Under the pieces are notes generated by a model. The model saw only the letters and a list, made by a program, of their open reading frames with translations. It searched no databases and was not told the DNA's origin. This document shows positions 1 through 10,165 of a DNA stretch of 64,000 nt, piece after piece (position 1 is the first letter of the stretch; the number at the start of each line of letters is the position of its first letter). Source of the stretch: Naematelia aurantialba (lineage: Eukaryota > Basidiomycota > Tremellomycetes > Tremellales > Naemateliaceae). The position numbers were made by a program, and so were the translations under genes. Where the stretch lies: the NCBI GenBank assembly GCA_021527695.1, contig JAKFAO010000007.1, positions 1-64,000 on the forward strand, given 5' to 3'.

Positions 1-124
1 AACCCCCTAACCCCCTAACCCCCTAACCCCCTAACCCCCTAACCCCCTAACCCCCTAACCCCCTAACCCCTAACCCCCTAACCCCTACCACCTAACCCCC
101 TAACCCCCTAACCCCCTAACCCCC
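1..124. repeat. Telomeric repeat tract, (CCCCCTAA)n
   Basis: About fifteen units of an 8-bp repeat, C-rich on the + strand, as expected at the left end of a chromosome read 5' to 3'. The first 66 bp are regular. A 7-bp variant and a degenerate stretch follow near 67-95, then regular units return up to 124. A last imperfect patch with two telomere-like units lies at 136-150, after a short non-telomeric interruption (125-135). The G-strand unit TTAGGGGG resembles that reported for Cryptococcus-type basidiomycetes. Confidence 0.96.
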
Positions 125-151
125 AGATGAGCCTGTAACCCCCTAACCCTA

Positions 152-532
152 GACTTCACTGGTTACCTGGCAAGCATGGCACAGCTGGGACAGTGGGGGG
201 ACAACCTCACTCTACAGGCATTGTGCAAGATATACAAGGCCCAAGTCTTTGTCCTCAAGAAGGGACAGAAAGGGGACTTAGTCTGGATGGAGGTCGGGGA
301 CAAGACCAACACACAGTCTGTGTTCTGGCTCTACTTGGACAAGAATCACTATGAGAACCTTGTAGCAGCCAGCCAAATCATCTTTAGATAGTCTCCAATG
401 AAGTCCCCTGATCTGTCCACCCAGCCATCAGAATCGTCCACCACTCCGGTGGACAGTACCCTTGTCACCAGAGATGTCCCCTCAAATGTCCCCTCGGTGT
501 CCACCGACATGGTGGACATGCTTACGAAATGA
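152..532 (+). pseudogene. Truncated OTU-type cysteine protease fragment
   Basis: The open frame starts immediately after the telomere-like patch (no upstream Met; first ATG 176) and runs to a TAG at 389-391. The same frame then stays open for 46 more codons, to TGA 530-532. The first ~75 residues fit the C-terminal half of an OTU domain: a WGDNLTLQAL segment, a hydrophobic strand, and a late HYENLV segment holding the catalytic-type His. The N-terminal half, with the catalytic Cys, is missing beyond the telomere. OTU domains occur in cellular deubiquitinases and in several fungal mobile elements; the parent cannot be told. The in-frame stop and missing half make this a remnant. Confidence 0.6.
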
Positions 533-1281
533 CTTAGCCAAATTTTCTCTGAAATGTCCACCGTTCTGTCCCCTTTTCAGCTGATTTTGTCCACCGAATC
601 GAAGGGGACATCCGTGAAGAATCCGGTTTTTTGCTTATAGCGTCGTCAGTTTTGCGCCCCTTGCCAAGCGGGTTACAGATTCAGAATCGGCTTGAAAAGG
701 CCTATCTAACGGTATATAGAACATGGCCCATAGTGCATTCGTTCAAAACCCCCCCCCCCCGGGACCACCCTATAACCCCTAAAGACAAATCTTCAGCCAA
801 AAGCCTTCCGCTTCCGGTTCGAGACTATTTCGGTATAGTCGAATCGCCCGATTACCCGTTTCCTCTGTCGAATCATCAGAGACACGGCCGTAACACTTTT
901 CCACGATGATACTTTCCACGGTTTGCTACTATGATCTTTTCCACGATGGGTCAAACCACGACGTGGGTCATGACAATCCGGACCGGGTCATGACAGCCTT
1001 ACTATATGTTTCTAATATTGACTGGTGCTCTTGGTCCTTTGTCAAGTGATGCTCAAGATGAAAGGGGGGTTGAGGGGTGACATCCCCTTCGCCGGCGCAA
1101 TTGCCTGGCAAGCGGTGGATTAATCGCCCGGTGATTTCACCCCGACGCCAGCGGCGAATAACATCTTCTTCCCGCACACTACAGTTTTGACCAAAATCAC
1201 CTATTCTGCGAGTATCATCCAGATGCAAAGGGGTTCGCGGCGCATGGAGACAGGCTTGACGCAACGGTTCGCGTAAGTTTC
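533..1281. other. Subtelomeric non-coding stretch
   Basis: No convincing gene. The segment holds several copies of GTCCAC/GTGGAC words (about 410-600), a 12-base poly-C run near 750, and the promoter region of the zinc-cluster gene that starts at 1282. Short open frames here show no recognisable domain. Confidence 0.5.
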
Positions 1282-3667
1282 ATGGCGCTTGTAGCCACTG
1301 ATGTGCGACCCAGGTGCACCGCCTGTCGACAGTTAAAAACACGATGTTTGGACAATGACGACCAGTCTGTCCCCTGTCGACGTTGTAGTACGTCCCCTGC
1401 TTCCATCGCTACAATGGTCTGACTCTCTCATAGGAAAATTCAACGTCACATGTGTCTACACGCGAAAGAAGAGAGGCCGCAAGGCGAGGAACGAGCGGTG
1501 GGTCCATCCCTCAAGATCCTCTGCTGACCGCGGCTGTAGTGACCGTAGTAGCGCTAGCCCGGACCGAGCCTCACACACGTCTCTTCCAGACCTGACTCTC
1601 ACTTATGTAGATTCCCAGTACCACTCCAGCCATCTCCTGCAATCGCCTTCGGCTTCCAGGGACAATCACGCTGCCGGGCCTAGCAATTTTGCTCTGCCAC
1701 CAACGCAACATGACTCTACGCGGCTCAGTAATGTCCGCACAGTTCAAGGAGACGAATATTCGCCGTCTACAAGCTCAGTCCTAGAGCCTCGGCTCGCCCC
1801 GGGCAGGGCCGTCGCCGATTATTTAGATCCAGAAGACGCGGATAGGAGGACGCAAAACGACAATCACTTGAACACTTCTACTGCCGCTGACACTTCGACC
1901 GGCGTCCGGGGTCGAGTGACGATTGCCTCCCACGAGGACCCAGGTGAGCTTAACACACGAGTACTCAGTCTCATTGCTAGTATCGCTAGGTTTTCTGAGT
2001 CTGATGGAATCTCAATCAATGGTTGACTAGTGCGTCTAAGCGCGATCCCTGCTGAAAGTCAGCTTCTTTCAGCATCTGAATCCGCTCATTGGACTGCTGG
2101 ATCCCCAACGTCCGTCTGTCTCACTATCAGAACTGACCTCTTAGTACATGATATTGACTACATTCGGTCACATTCCGCTGTCCTCTTCACTGCTATACTC
2201 TCTGCGACTAGCACGTTTACTCGTCGCGATCTTCGAACGCAGCTACTCAACCACAATCAGGCTCTCCTCAATCGCGCAATGGCGAGTGCTACATGCGATG
2301 TTGGTGTTGTGCAAGGAATCATTATCAGCGTCTATTGGAAAGCACCTTCCGATCGTTCATCTTGGCTGAAGATTGGATGGGCAATCAGGATGGGCTATCA
2401 GATGAAATGGCATCTGCATTGGAGAGTGGATCTGCCGACGGACGAGCACATGATACGACTCTTACTGGTATGCAACATGGATGAAGCAACGCTGATAGTA
2501 CAGAACCCAGAGAGGACTTGGTTCTGTCTGTGGTGCTTGGAGAGAAGGTGAGCGCGAGATGTAAGATCGAACTAACGCAATCACAGCCACAGTCGCACGT
2601 TTGATCTTCCCCCTTCTATTCAGCCGGATCATATTGGAGATGTAAGACTGTCTACGCCTCCATGGCTGATTCGTGCAGATCATGCTGTGGATTGCGAATC
2701 ATCCTCAACTAGACATTGGCTCTGACTGGCACCTCGCCGTCAGCATAGAGTATGAGCGAATTTTTGAGCGAAGCTCACACTCCCTCAGGCAGCTCACATT
2801 AAGAGGTCAGCTGAGGTGGCTGAGGTCAATCAAGAATCTGCCGAGAGAAAGTTATCATCCCTTCATCGCAGATATTGAGGCTCGTCAGCGAAAAATCAAT
2901 GACAAGTGGTACGGGAAAGGCAATCGTGAGTCCTAGGAACTACAGCTTGAAACCAACATCTAGTCCCTCGAGCACATGGGCTTTCCCAAAACGAAGTGAG
3001 GGCTCTCTACTGGCTTTCTCTCGAGCCCAAGCTGGAAATCCTCCGTATGGAACTCGATCTCGCTTCGAGCCAATCTCAAGTTGAAGATATTATTCAACGT
3101 GGCTTGATAACGATTACCGATATCGTGGGGGAGCTGGAGAGTCTGGGACGGGATGGTCTCCTGAAACACCTATTTGACTTCGCTTCTTGCGCCCTCTCCA
3201 CCCTAACTTTATTCGTCCGAGATGTGAGCACTCCAGTGGTGAGGTCCGACTAACGGAGCCCAGATCTTCAGTCGCCTGCCAAGTCCTCAGAAATTGCATG
3301 CGGTCAATCTTCTCAAGTCGGTACACCGAGTCAGCACAGCGGCCGCAGATGGAGATCCCGAAATGGCAACCGCGTTCATTGCTCGCTTCGTGAGGAGGGT
3401 GCTTCGGACCATCAGCCACGAGTCGAGACCAGCTTCGCGAGCCACTTCGCCTACCACCAATGCCGGCCAAATACTAGGGGGAGTAGACGGTCTGGTACAT
3501 GGCTCGGTGCCGGACAATGTGGTCATTGAACCCTTTCTTGCTGACCTTGTAAGTCTTACTTAAGAAGAGACACAGCTCACGTGCAGGACGTCTTCTTTCA
3601 GCAGCAACCAAGTCAAGCTGACGCCACCAATCTGGATGGAGAGTATTGGTGTGTTACTCTTATCTAG
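1282..3667 (+). CDS. Zn2Cys6 fungal-type transcription factor
   Basis: Nuclear regulator predicted from a full N-terminal binuclear zinc cluster at about residues 11-42 (C-X2-C-X6-C-X9-C-X2-C-X6-C), completed only after removal of intron 1 (1388-1433). A basic RKKRGRK stretch follows, then a long Ser-rich linker. The middle-homology region starts near the RSHSAVLFTAIL segment and continues through RSHSRTFDLPP. Seven introns were inferred: 1388-1433, 1944-2030, 2548-2586, 2642-2678, 2926-2963, 3224-3263 and 3549-3586. The 87-bp second intron removes an in-frame TGA (2024-2026), so the gene looks intact. The C-terminal end (TAG 3665-3667) is the least certain part. It lies beside the gentisate-type genes and may regulate them; that is inference from position. 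Confidence 0.85.
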
Positions 3668-4085
3668 AGAGAATGGCTATCCCTAACGCGCATCAGGACG
3701 TCATTGTTTGCTACTGGGGCCGAATACGACCTCTTAGGGTTATGATGGTCAGCCAACGAAGGGGACCTGCCATCTCCTCACCCTTCAGAATCCATTGTCA
3801 GGCCCACGATCCAAGACAGTGTTGTGCATGGCATGTGACTTCGGATTCTATACCGAAAGCTTTAGAGTGTAAAGCAATACTGGGTCTCACGACCAGTGCC
3901 ACGGGTTCCTATCATTATATTGTGAATGACAGGGGTGTTGCACAGACAGTGAGAAATGTTCAACCCTTTCCAAACCGGGTGATGAGACGGCCCGAGACGC
4001 AACAAGCTGTAATGCAGATACTACACCCTTGGTTTCCTCGGTCGCCGTTACACACTCGCAGACTTTGAACGTGGGTCTTAACCAA
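3668..4085. other. Convergent intergenic region
   Basis: Tail-to-tail gap between the zinc-cluster gene and the flavin reductase gene. It contains a 140-codon open frame (3646-4068, +) with no recognisable domain, no conserved splice pattern and overlap with the end of the preceding gene. I see no supported gene here. Confidence 0.5.
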
Positions 4086-5287
4086 TCACAATCCGTTAGG
4101 TTCTTTCATCCCCTCCGTTACGACGGATCGGTACTCGGGGAGATCCTTAACGTCCTCCCAGTTCGGGCGCGGTAGCTCGGACATTCTGTCAATGTGAGAT
4201 GGATCTCTGGGTAAAAGTAGTCACCCACTGAAGGGTTCTTCCGTAGGAGATTCCACCCAGTCTGGACACCACTCGGAGTTTCTGAGGCATGACCCTCATC
4301 GGATCTGACGGATCGAAGACAAACTCTTTCTGCGGATCGTCAGCTTTGGGAGAGAGCAACAAAGAAGAAACGGACCGCTTGGAAACGTTTGACCCGACCA
4401 AAGACCACTGTATTTGAAAGTTTCCCATCGTCCGTCCTGACTTCGTACCAATGGACGAGGGCACATTCCATGGAAAAGGCGGATTCGGCAACATGGGGCG
4501 GCTTCACTGTCCTATCACCTGGTTAGGCATGCTGTTTAGTAAAGGACGCACTCGGAAGCTCTCTTGGTTAGGCCAGCAAGGTCCCATTCTTCAATTTCAT
4601 GCGGAAGATCCGTCGAAGTGATATTTGCAGCTTCCAAGAAGGGCTCGGATATGATACTGCAGCAGAATTCCTTCGTGTGTTTTATGTTATTGGATGTGTC
4701 TGGGTGCATTAGCCTTCAGGGATGGTCATTGTGTCAGCTTTGGAATCACCTTTCAAACCACTGGCGGTCTTGGGGCTAGCCTGAATCGACACCATGATTG
4801 TGGGGGGATTATGGGCAACCATGTTGAAGTACGACATTGGTGCGAGCTTGTGCCTTTCAGTAGCTTTCCGGAGGAGGGGACAGGAAGCTCTCACGTTGCA
4901 AACACCATCTGGACCCATGGTAGACATGAAGGCAATCGGTCGTGGGGTCTGCTGGTCAGGAAGGACTCGAACGGACTACTCACGATCGCCGAGATCATCA
5001 GTTTGTACAGCAAGGGCTTCTCATATTTCGCGGGGTCGATACTCCTCCACGTCGCGTTTTCAGGAGCAAAGTCCTTGGCGCACGTCTGATGTTAGCCCCG
5101 ATACCTTACGATACTCACGAGTCTGTTCAAACCTCCACCAGGTTTCCAGTCTGGCTGGGGGACTTTCGTGTAGTGCAGTTCGTATTGTTCATCAAAATCC
5201 TGGCGGCTCGCTTCCGCCTCTACATGGCGTCAGAAGGGCCATCCCCCGGTAGTTCCTACCTTTGAACGAGGGACGCTTGGTGGCCAT
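4086..5287 (-). CDS. Flavin reductase-like domain protein
   Basis: About 284 residues after removal of seven introns. The start ATG at 5287 gives MATKRPSFK and the stop is TGA 4086-4088. The family core is clear: TPRPIAFMSTMGPDGVCN and APMSYFNMVAHNPPTI (flavin-binding split-barrel), KDTSNNIKHTKEF, ISEPFLEAAN, VKPPHVAESAFSMEC, and a terminal RLGGISYGR followed by ELPRPNW. Members bind FMN and either supply reduced flavin to a monooxygenase or act as flavoenzymes of unknown substrate. The gene is divergent from gentisate dioxygenase with 220 bp between starts, so a shared promoter is likely. A role beside an aromatic monooxygenase is attractive, but no monooxygenase is visible in the window. 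Confidence 0.9.
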
Positions 5288-5507
5288 CACGTGAAATGTG
5301 AATGTGAGTGCAGCCAGTCTTCGACACAGCTTGGCAGTAAATCGATGAAATCGGCAGTGATAAGGTGTCGGACAAACGGCGCAATTAAAACAGCGTCCAT
5401 GCTGAAAGCGCGGTCTTTTCCAATTGCTCAAGTTTCCACGAGTTAAGTGGCCTCTCCAGTGGGGCACACCAGAGAGGAGCAAGTATTCCACGGCACCCAT
5501 CTTGGCA

Positions 5508-6690
5508 ATGACCCAGACCATACTCACAAACGGAACCCCGGAAGGTCATGTTCATCAGGCCGATCTCGCCAAAGGGCCCATGGTGCCACCTCCCCCGACA
5601 ACCATAGACGTTCAAGACGATGCGCAAGCAAAGCTCCTTGTTGACATACCGGCTCTCCATGCTGATCCACTCTGGACGCAAATGACCACGTTGGTGCCGC
5701 CTGCACCCAAACCCAAAGCAGTCGCCCACAAATGGGCGTACGCGGCTCTACGCCCCCATCTTGTTCGCGCTGGGCAGCTGGTCTCGGAACACGAAGCCGA
5801 GCGACGTGTTCTCATGTTGACCAATCCGGGTCTGAGTGAGTCTTTGTGTTGTGCTACGACTGACGAGACAGAACCTGGTTTCACCACCGATACATTATAT
5901 GCAGGTCTCCAGCTTGTTCTTCCCGGGGAGACGGCTCCTGCTCATCGCCACATCGCCTTTGCAGTCCGATTTATCATTGAAGGGAGCGGAGGCTTCACGG
6001 CTATCCAAGGCAAGCGGATCAAAATGAGTCGTGGAGACTTTATTCTCACTCCAACCTGGACATGGCATGTGCGTTATTCCCGGTCAGATGAAGGTTGAGA
6101 TCTAAGTATGTAGGATCACGGTAATGATGGAGTCGCCGAACCGATGATCTGGTTGGACGGTCTCGACCTGCCTCAATTCCAACACTTCCCAGTGCATTTT
6201 GCTCAGCACTACACCTCTTCGCGATACCCAGCGGTAGATACCCCGCGGACCTCCATGCTATTCCCCTGGTGCGAAATGGAGAACAAGCTGGAGGCTGCGC
6301 CTGGCCCGTTCGCTGTCATCAGATATACTAGTCAAGAAGCTGGAAAGGACAGTCAGGAGGTCAGTCCCAGACTTGGGGCGCAGTGTGAACGACTTGATGC
6401 TGGGTCAGAGTGCGAGAAGAGGAGGGAGAATTCCAGTGCTGTATACCATGTCATCGACGGTCAAGGGACATCGATAGTCGGAGAACAAGTCATAGAGTGG
6501 ACTAAGGGCGATACATTCTCGATCCCCAGTTGGCAACCGTACAGTCATCAGGTGAGAGACCGAGTGTGCGCAACGCTGAGAGTCATAGGCCAGTACCAAG
6601 GCCTTCCTGTTTCGCTTTGACGATCAACCCATGCTCAAACTGCTCGGCTTCTACCGGAACGAAGCGGACCGCTTCTTCGAACTACCGTAG
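5508..6690 (+). CDS. Gentisate 1,2-dioxygenase
   Basis: Bicupin Fe(II) ring-cleavage dioxygenase converting gentisate (2,5-dihydroxybenzoate) to maleylpyruvate. Introns 5836-5871, 6069-6113 and 6552-6588 leave exactly 355 codons including the stop. Diagnostic segments are [33 protein letters not shown] with the metal-ligand AHRH of the first cupin (about residue 140), [42 protein letters not shown], and a second cupin around VYHVIDGQG and [12 protein letters not shown]. Upstream in-frame codons exist, but the ATG at 5508 gives the expected N-terminus. The next gene on the same strand, 204 bp downstream, encodes the hydrolase acting two steps later. Confidence 0.94.
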
Positions 6691-6894
6691 CGATACTGAA
6701 TGACCGGCGCAAGGGATATATTAGTGTTGTAAATAGTTTGTGAAGAGGCATACGCCGTACACCGTGACCAAACAGCAAATCGCCGCATTCCGGCGAATTC
6801 CCTTGCCGTTGTAAGAGGAGACCATATGCAGTAGTAGTTCATCGACTTGCTTTGTCAAGGCTTTGTTGTCTCGGGCAAGGAAGTAACAAGCAAC

Positions 6895-7972
6895 ATGACG
6901 ATAACCTGGTCGCGCCTGATCCGCTTCGTTCCCCTTGGAGAGACGACGGTTCTGTACGGAGAGCCCATAGCCAGCGATTACAACGACATTGGCGCTCTGG
7001 CCGATTCCGGCAAGCTCGAGGCAAAAGTCATTCGAGTGGGCTCAGATGGCCCGTTGTCTCCTAGTTGTGTGATATCAGACGAGGTCAAGCAAGTGGGAAC
7101 ATTGCTCGGCCCACTTGACAGAGATAGCTGTAAGGAGATCAAGTGTATCGGGTTGAATTACAAGAAACACAGTGCGTAGAACGCGGCCACATTGATCGTA
7201 TCCTAAAATGCCCAGTCGAGGAAGGAGGACGCAAGCCGCCTCCATACCCCTCGCTGTTTAACAAACCGACTACTGCCGTGGCGGACTATAACGAAGCGGT
7301 ACCTATTCCGAAATGCGCCCAGGAGAACGAGGCAGACTACGAGATCGAACTGGTTGTAGTGATTGGCGAGGATTGCAAGAACGTCAGTCAGGAAGAGGCA
7401 CTAAAGTATGTTGCGGGGTATACCATTGGGAACGACATTAGCGCCAGGAAATGGCAGAGGAATCCGGAAAGGGCGGGAGGTGTCCCTCAATGGGGCTATG
7501 CCAAGGCAGGTTCCACCTGTATGGTCCGTGCCATTGCTAATGAATTCAGAGCTTCGATAAATTCTGTCCTTTGGGCCCTTGCATAGTGTCCTCCGCTGTA
7601 CGTATATCATGTATCGGAGGCCAGTGTAGGGCTGAAATCTACAGATCCTTCCGGACCCTTCGAGAGTCGAGATGCAGCTGTCAGTCAATGGTGAAACACG
7701 ACAGGAGACCCCAGTCTCGGATCTGTTGTTCGATGTAGGTCCTTTCTAAATGATGTGTCTTTCTCTGATCTGGCTGCTAGGTCCCTACTCTCATCTCCTT
7801 TTTGTCGCAAGGATCTACACTGCGTCGCGGGACAATCATCATGACCGGGACACCATCCGGAGTAGGCTGCACGGGGCCGGAAGCAAGCTGGAAGTACCTC
7901 AAGCATGGGGACAAGCTAGATTTGACGATTACTGAGATTGGAACGCTGAGACACACCATCGTCTATGAATAG
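6895..7972 (+). CDS. Fumarylpyruvate hydrolase, FAH superfamily
   Basis: Predicted to cleave fumarylpyruvate to fumarate and pyruvate at the end of the gentisate pathway. Four introns (7172-7215, 7506-7549, 7598-7644, 7735-7780) give 299 codons including the stop. Family landmarks are IKCIGLNYKKH, PSLFNKPTTAV, ENEADYEIELVVVIG with the acidic metal ligands, YTIGNDISARKWQ, DKFCPLGPCIVSSA, and TGTPSGVGCTGP near the end. The second intron starts with GC rather than GT (AAG^GCAGGT), and only that join restores the conserved KSFDKFCPLGP run in frame. Annotation as fumarylpyruvate rather than acylpyruvate or fumarylacetoacetate hydrolase rests mainly on the neighbouring gentisate dioxygenase. Confidence 0.9.
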
Positions 7973-8080
7973 AATTAAAAGCACAGTATGCATTATCATG
8001 TGGATAACTGCATGAGCAACACAAGGCAATGGGGTGAATGGCTTGGACTGAAGCGGCATTCTTCAGGCTCATGTGTTTGT

Positions 8081-9901
8081 TCACTTGGCTTTGGTGTGCT
8101 CGAAGATCGCCTTGAGGAGCGCAGACGAGTCTTTTGGGACCCTCTTGAATCCATTCTCCGCATCGACAACGGTGATACCAAATCGTTTGCCATAGCCATA
8201 AAGCCACTCCAGGTTGCTGCAGGCGCCGTTAACCTCGCTCAAGCCGAATTTTCGTTTAGACTCACTCCATCAGGGACCAAGCCATGAAGCCCCTGAGATC
8301 AATACCATCGTCTCGGACGGCCTCGCAGAGCTCCCGGAGGTAGCCCGCATAATAATCTTGACGTTGTTCGTCGTGGATCCGCTTATCCATTGTCCAGTGT
8401 TGCTCGTTCTCTGGAGAGAACCCGCACTCTGTGATGTATATGGGTACCCCAGATGGTTTCGCGTACCGTCCGTTGATGTACCGGATCAGTTTTCGGCAGC
8501 CCCAAGGAACTGTTGAATTGAGCAAGGGCAAAGTCATTCTTCAGCAGTACACACCGTCGTAGGGATGCCCAGCTTCTCCCTTGTTCCCAATAGGCTTTCC
8601 ATCCTTTTCAAAGACCCGTTCAATCGAGCCGAAAGATACCAGGCGGGGGTTGTCTGTCTCCAGCCTCTTGCCCGAAGCGAGCTGAGTTCCGTAGTGGTTC
8701 CAACCAAAGAAATCGGTTGAACCTTTGATCAATTGCCATTCGGCCGCAGAGAATTTGGGAAGATCATTGCCAAGATAGGACGCGACAGATTCTGGAAACT
8801 CGCCAAGAAAGACGGGGTCCGCATACTATTTGGGGTCAGCCAGGTTGAGGGAGATGGGATCATTGAAAGTCGCACAAAGCCCAAGACCCAATCTCTTGCA
8901 AATTCGGCTGCAGCTTTTGCTTCCTTGCTATCGTCCAAGGGCTCCACCCAGTCGATGTTCTGCGCGTGATCAGTATAGGGTTTCTTACGGGTGCGGTACA
9001 TACGAAAACGATACCGATGGAGCCTTTCTGAGATTTTTGGTATTCCTTTCGATAAAGACTGACGGTATTCGCATGGCTAAGCAGAAGTGATTTTGCAAAG
9101 CTGCTGAACGTCAGTAACTCTTCTGCCATGCGCCCGGCCCGTATCACTGACCGAGCATGATCCGACTTGGGTACCCAGCCAGGCTGCTTGTATGAGGACG
9201 AGGACATCATGGTGAAAATGTGAGGCTGAAGCTTCTCAGCGTCACCCGCCGGGAAGAGATGTTGACTCACCTCGTTGATGGTGATCCAATTTTGGACACG
9301 ATCACCAAAGCGCTCGAAGCAAAGACCAGCAAAGGCTACGAAGTCCTCTACCAGCTGTTCATGGTTGTAAAAGCCACCATAGCGTTTTTCCAGCTCCAAC
9401 GGGTGATCCCAGTGGAAGATGGTCACAAACGGAGTGATGTTTTCGGCGAGAAGAGCGTCTATCTAGGTTACGGGTGCATTCAGCAAGTTGACAATGCTGG
9501 AGAAAGTGGATTCACTAGGTTGGAATAATATTGGACCCCTGCCTCATTAACAGGGTCGTCTTTCCCGCCTGGCAACCTCAGCCAACAGTCTGGGAGGCAG
9601 ATTCGCTCTTACCAAGAGGCTTGACGCGGGACCAAGCGATGCTAAAACGATAGGTATCGCACCCATAATGCTTGAGGAGCTTGATGTCCTCCTTCCACAG
9701 ATGGTACGAGTCACAAGCGACCTCGCCATTATCCTGGTCCTTGAGGGCGTCGTCCCAAATACACAGTCCTTTTCCGTCTGCATCGTACCCTCCTTCTATT
9801 TGGTATGCCGCCGTGGCGCAACCATACTTGAAGTCTTTAGGGAGTACTCCTTTGAAAGATGGGTCCTCGAGAATCGCGCGAGCCTTCTGACGAGAAAGCA
9901 T
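8081..9901 (-). CDS. Glycoside hydrolase family 1 beta-glucosidase
   Basis: Hydrolyses terminal beta-D-glucosyl residues, probably cellobiose or aryl-beta-glucosides in the cytosol, as no signal peptide is seen. The start at 9901 gives MLSRQKARAILEDPSF, followed by the GH1 opening PKDFKYGCATAAYQIEGG. Further landmarks are DSYHLWKEDIKLLKHYG, YRFSIAWSR, the acid/base motif NWITINE, the nucleophile segment IYITECGF, and C-terminal MAWSLMDNLEWLYGYGKRFG. Several introns were inferred, the last splitting MD^NLEW. The usual TENG nucleophile motif reads TECG here. It is the first of two minus-strand genes facing away from a sugar transporter. Confidence 0.92.
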
Positions 9902-10165
9902 GACTGTCGTTGTCTCCTTGCAGCTAACCACAAGTCGTTCTCGACAGGTGGGCCACTGAGTAGTTGCGTCCGTTCCAGTCAGCCAGGCAACTTGAAGAAA
10001 ACACCGTGGATCAAGGGTCAGGATCACGGCGCAACGGCGAATTGATTTCTTCCTGCGCAGCCGAGCTGGAAATCTGAGAGAGCTTACTCGCAGTGCTCCA
10101 GCAGGGCTCCAGCAGTAATTCATAGCGGACCAACGACAGCTCGGGGCAGAGGGGGATACACGGAA

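Noticed and set aside
631..909. 92-codon subtelomeric ORF
   Set aside because: Low-complexity proline-rich content including a poly-C run, no domain, in a decayed subtelomere.
2024..2030. In-frame TGA suggesting that the first zinc-cluster gene is a pseudogene
   Set aside because: An 87-bp intron (1944-2030) with GTGAGC donor and TTGACTAG acceptor removes it and keeps frame.
3646..4068. 140-codon plus-strand ORF
   Set aside because: No recognisable domain, overlaps the end of the zinc-cluster gene, and lies in a convergent gap.
4086..7972. Recent bacterial transfer of the gentisate genes
   Set aside because: Each gene has several fungal-type introns, and composition matches the neighbours; nothing in the sequence points to recent transfer.
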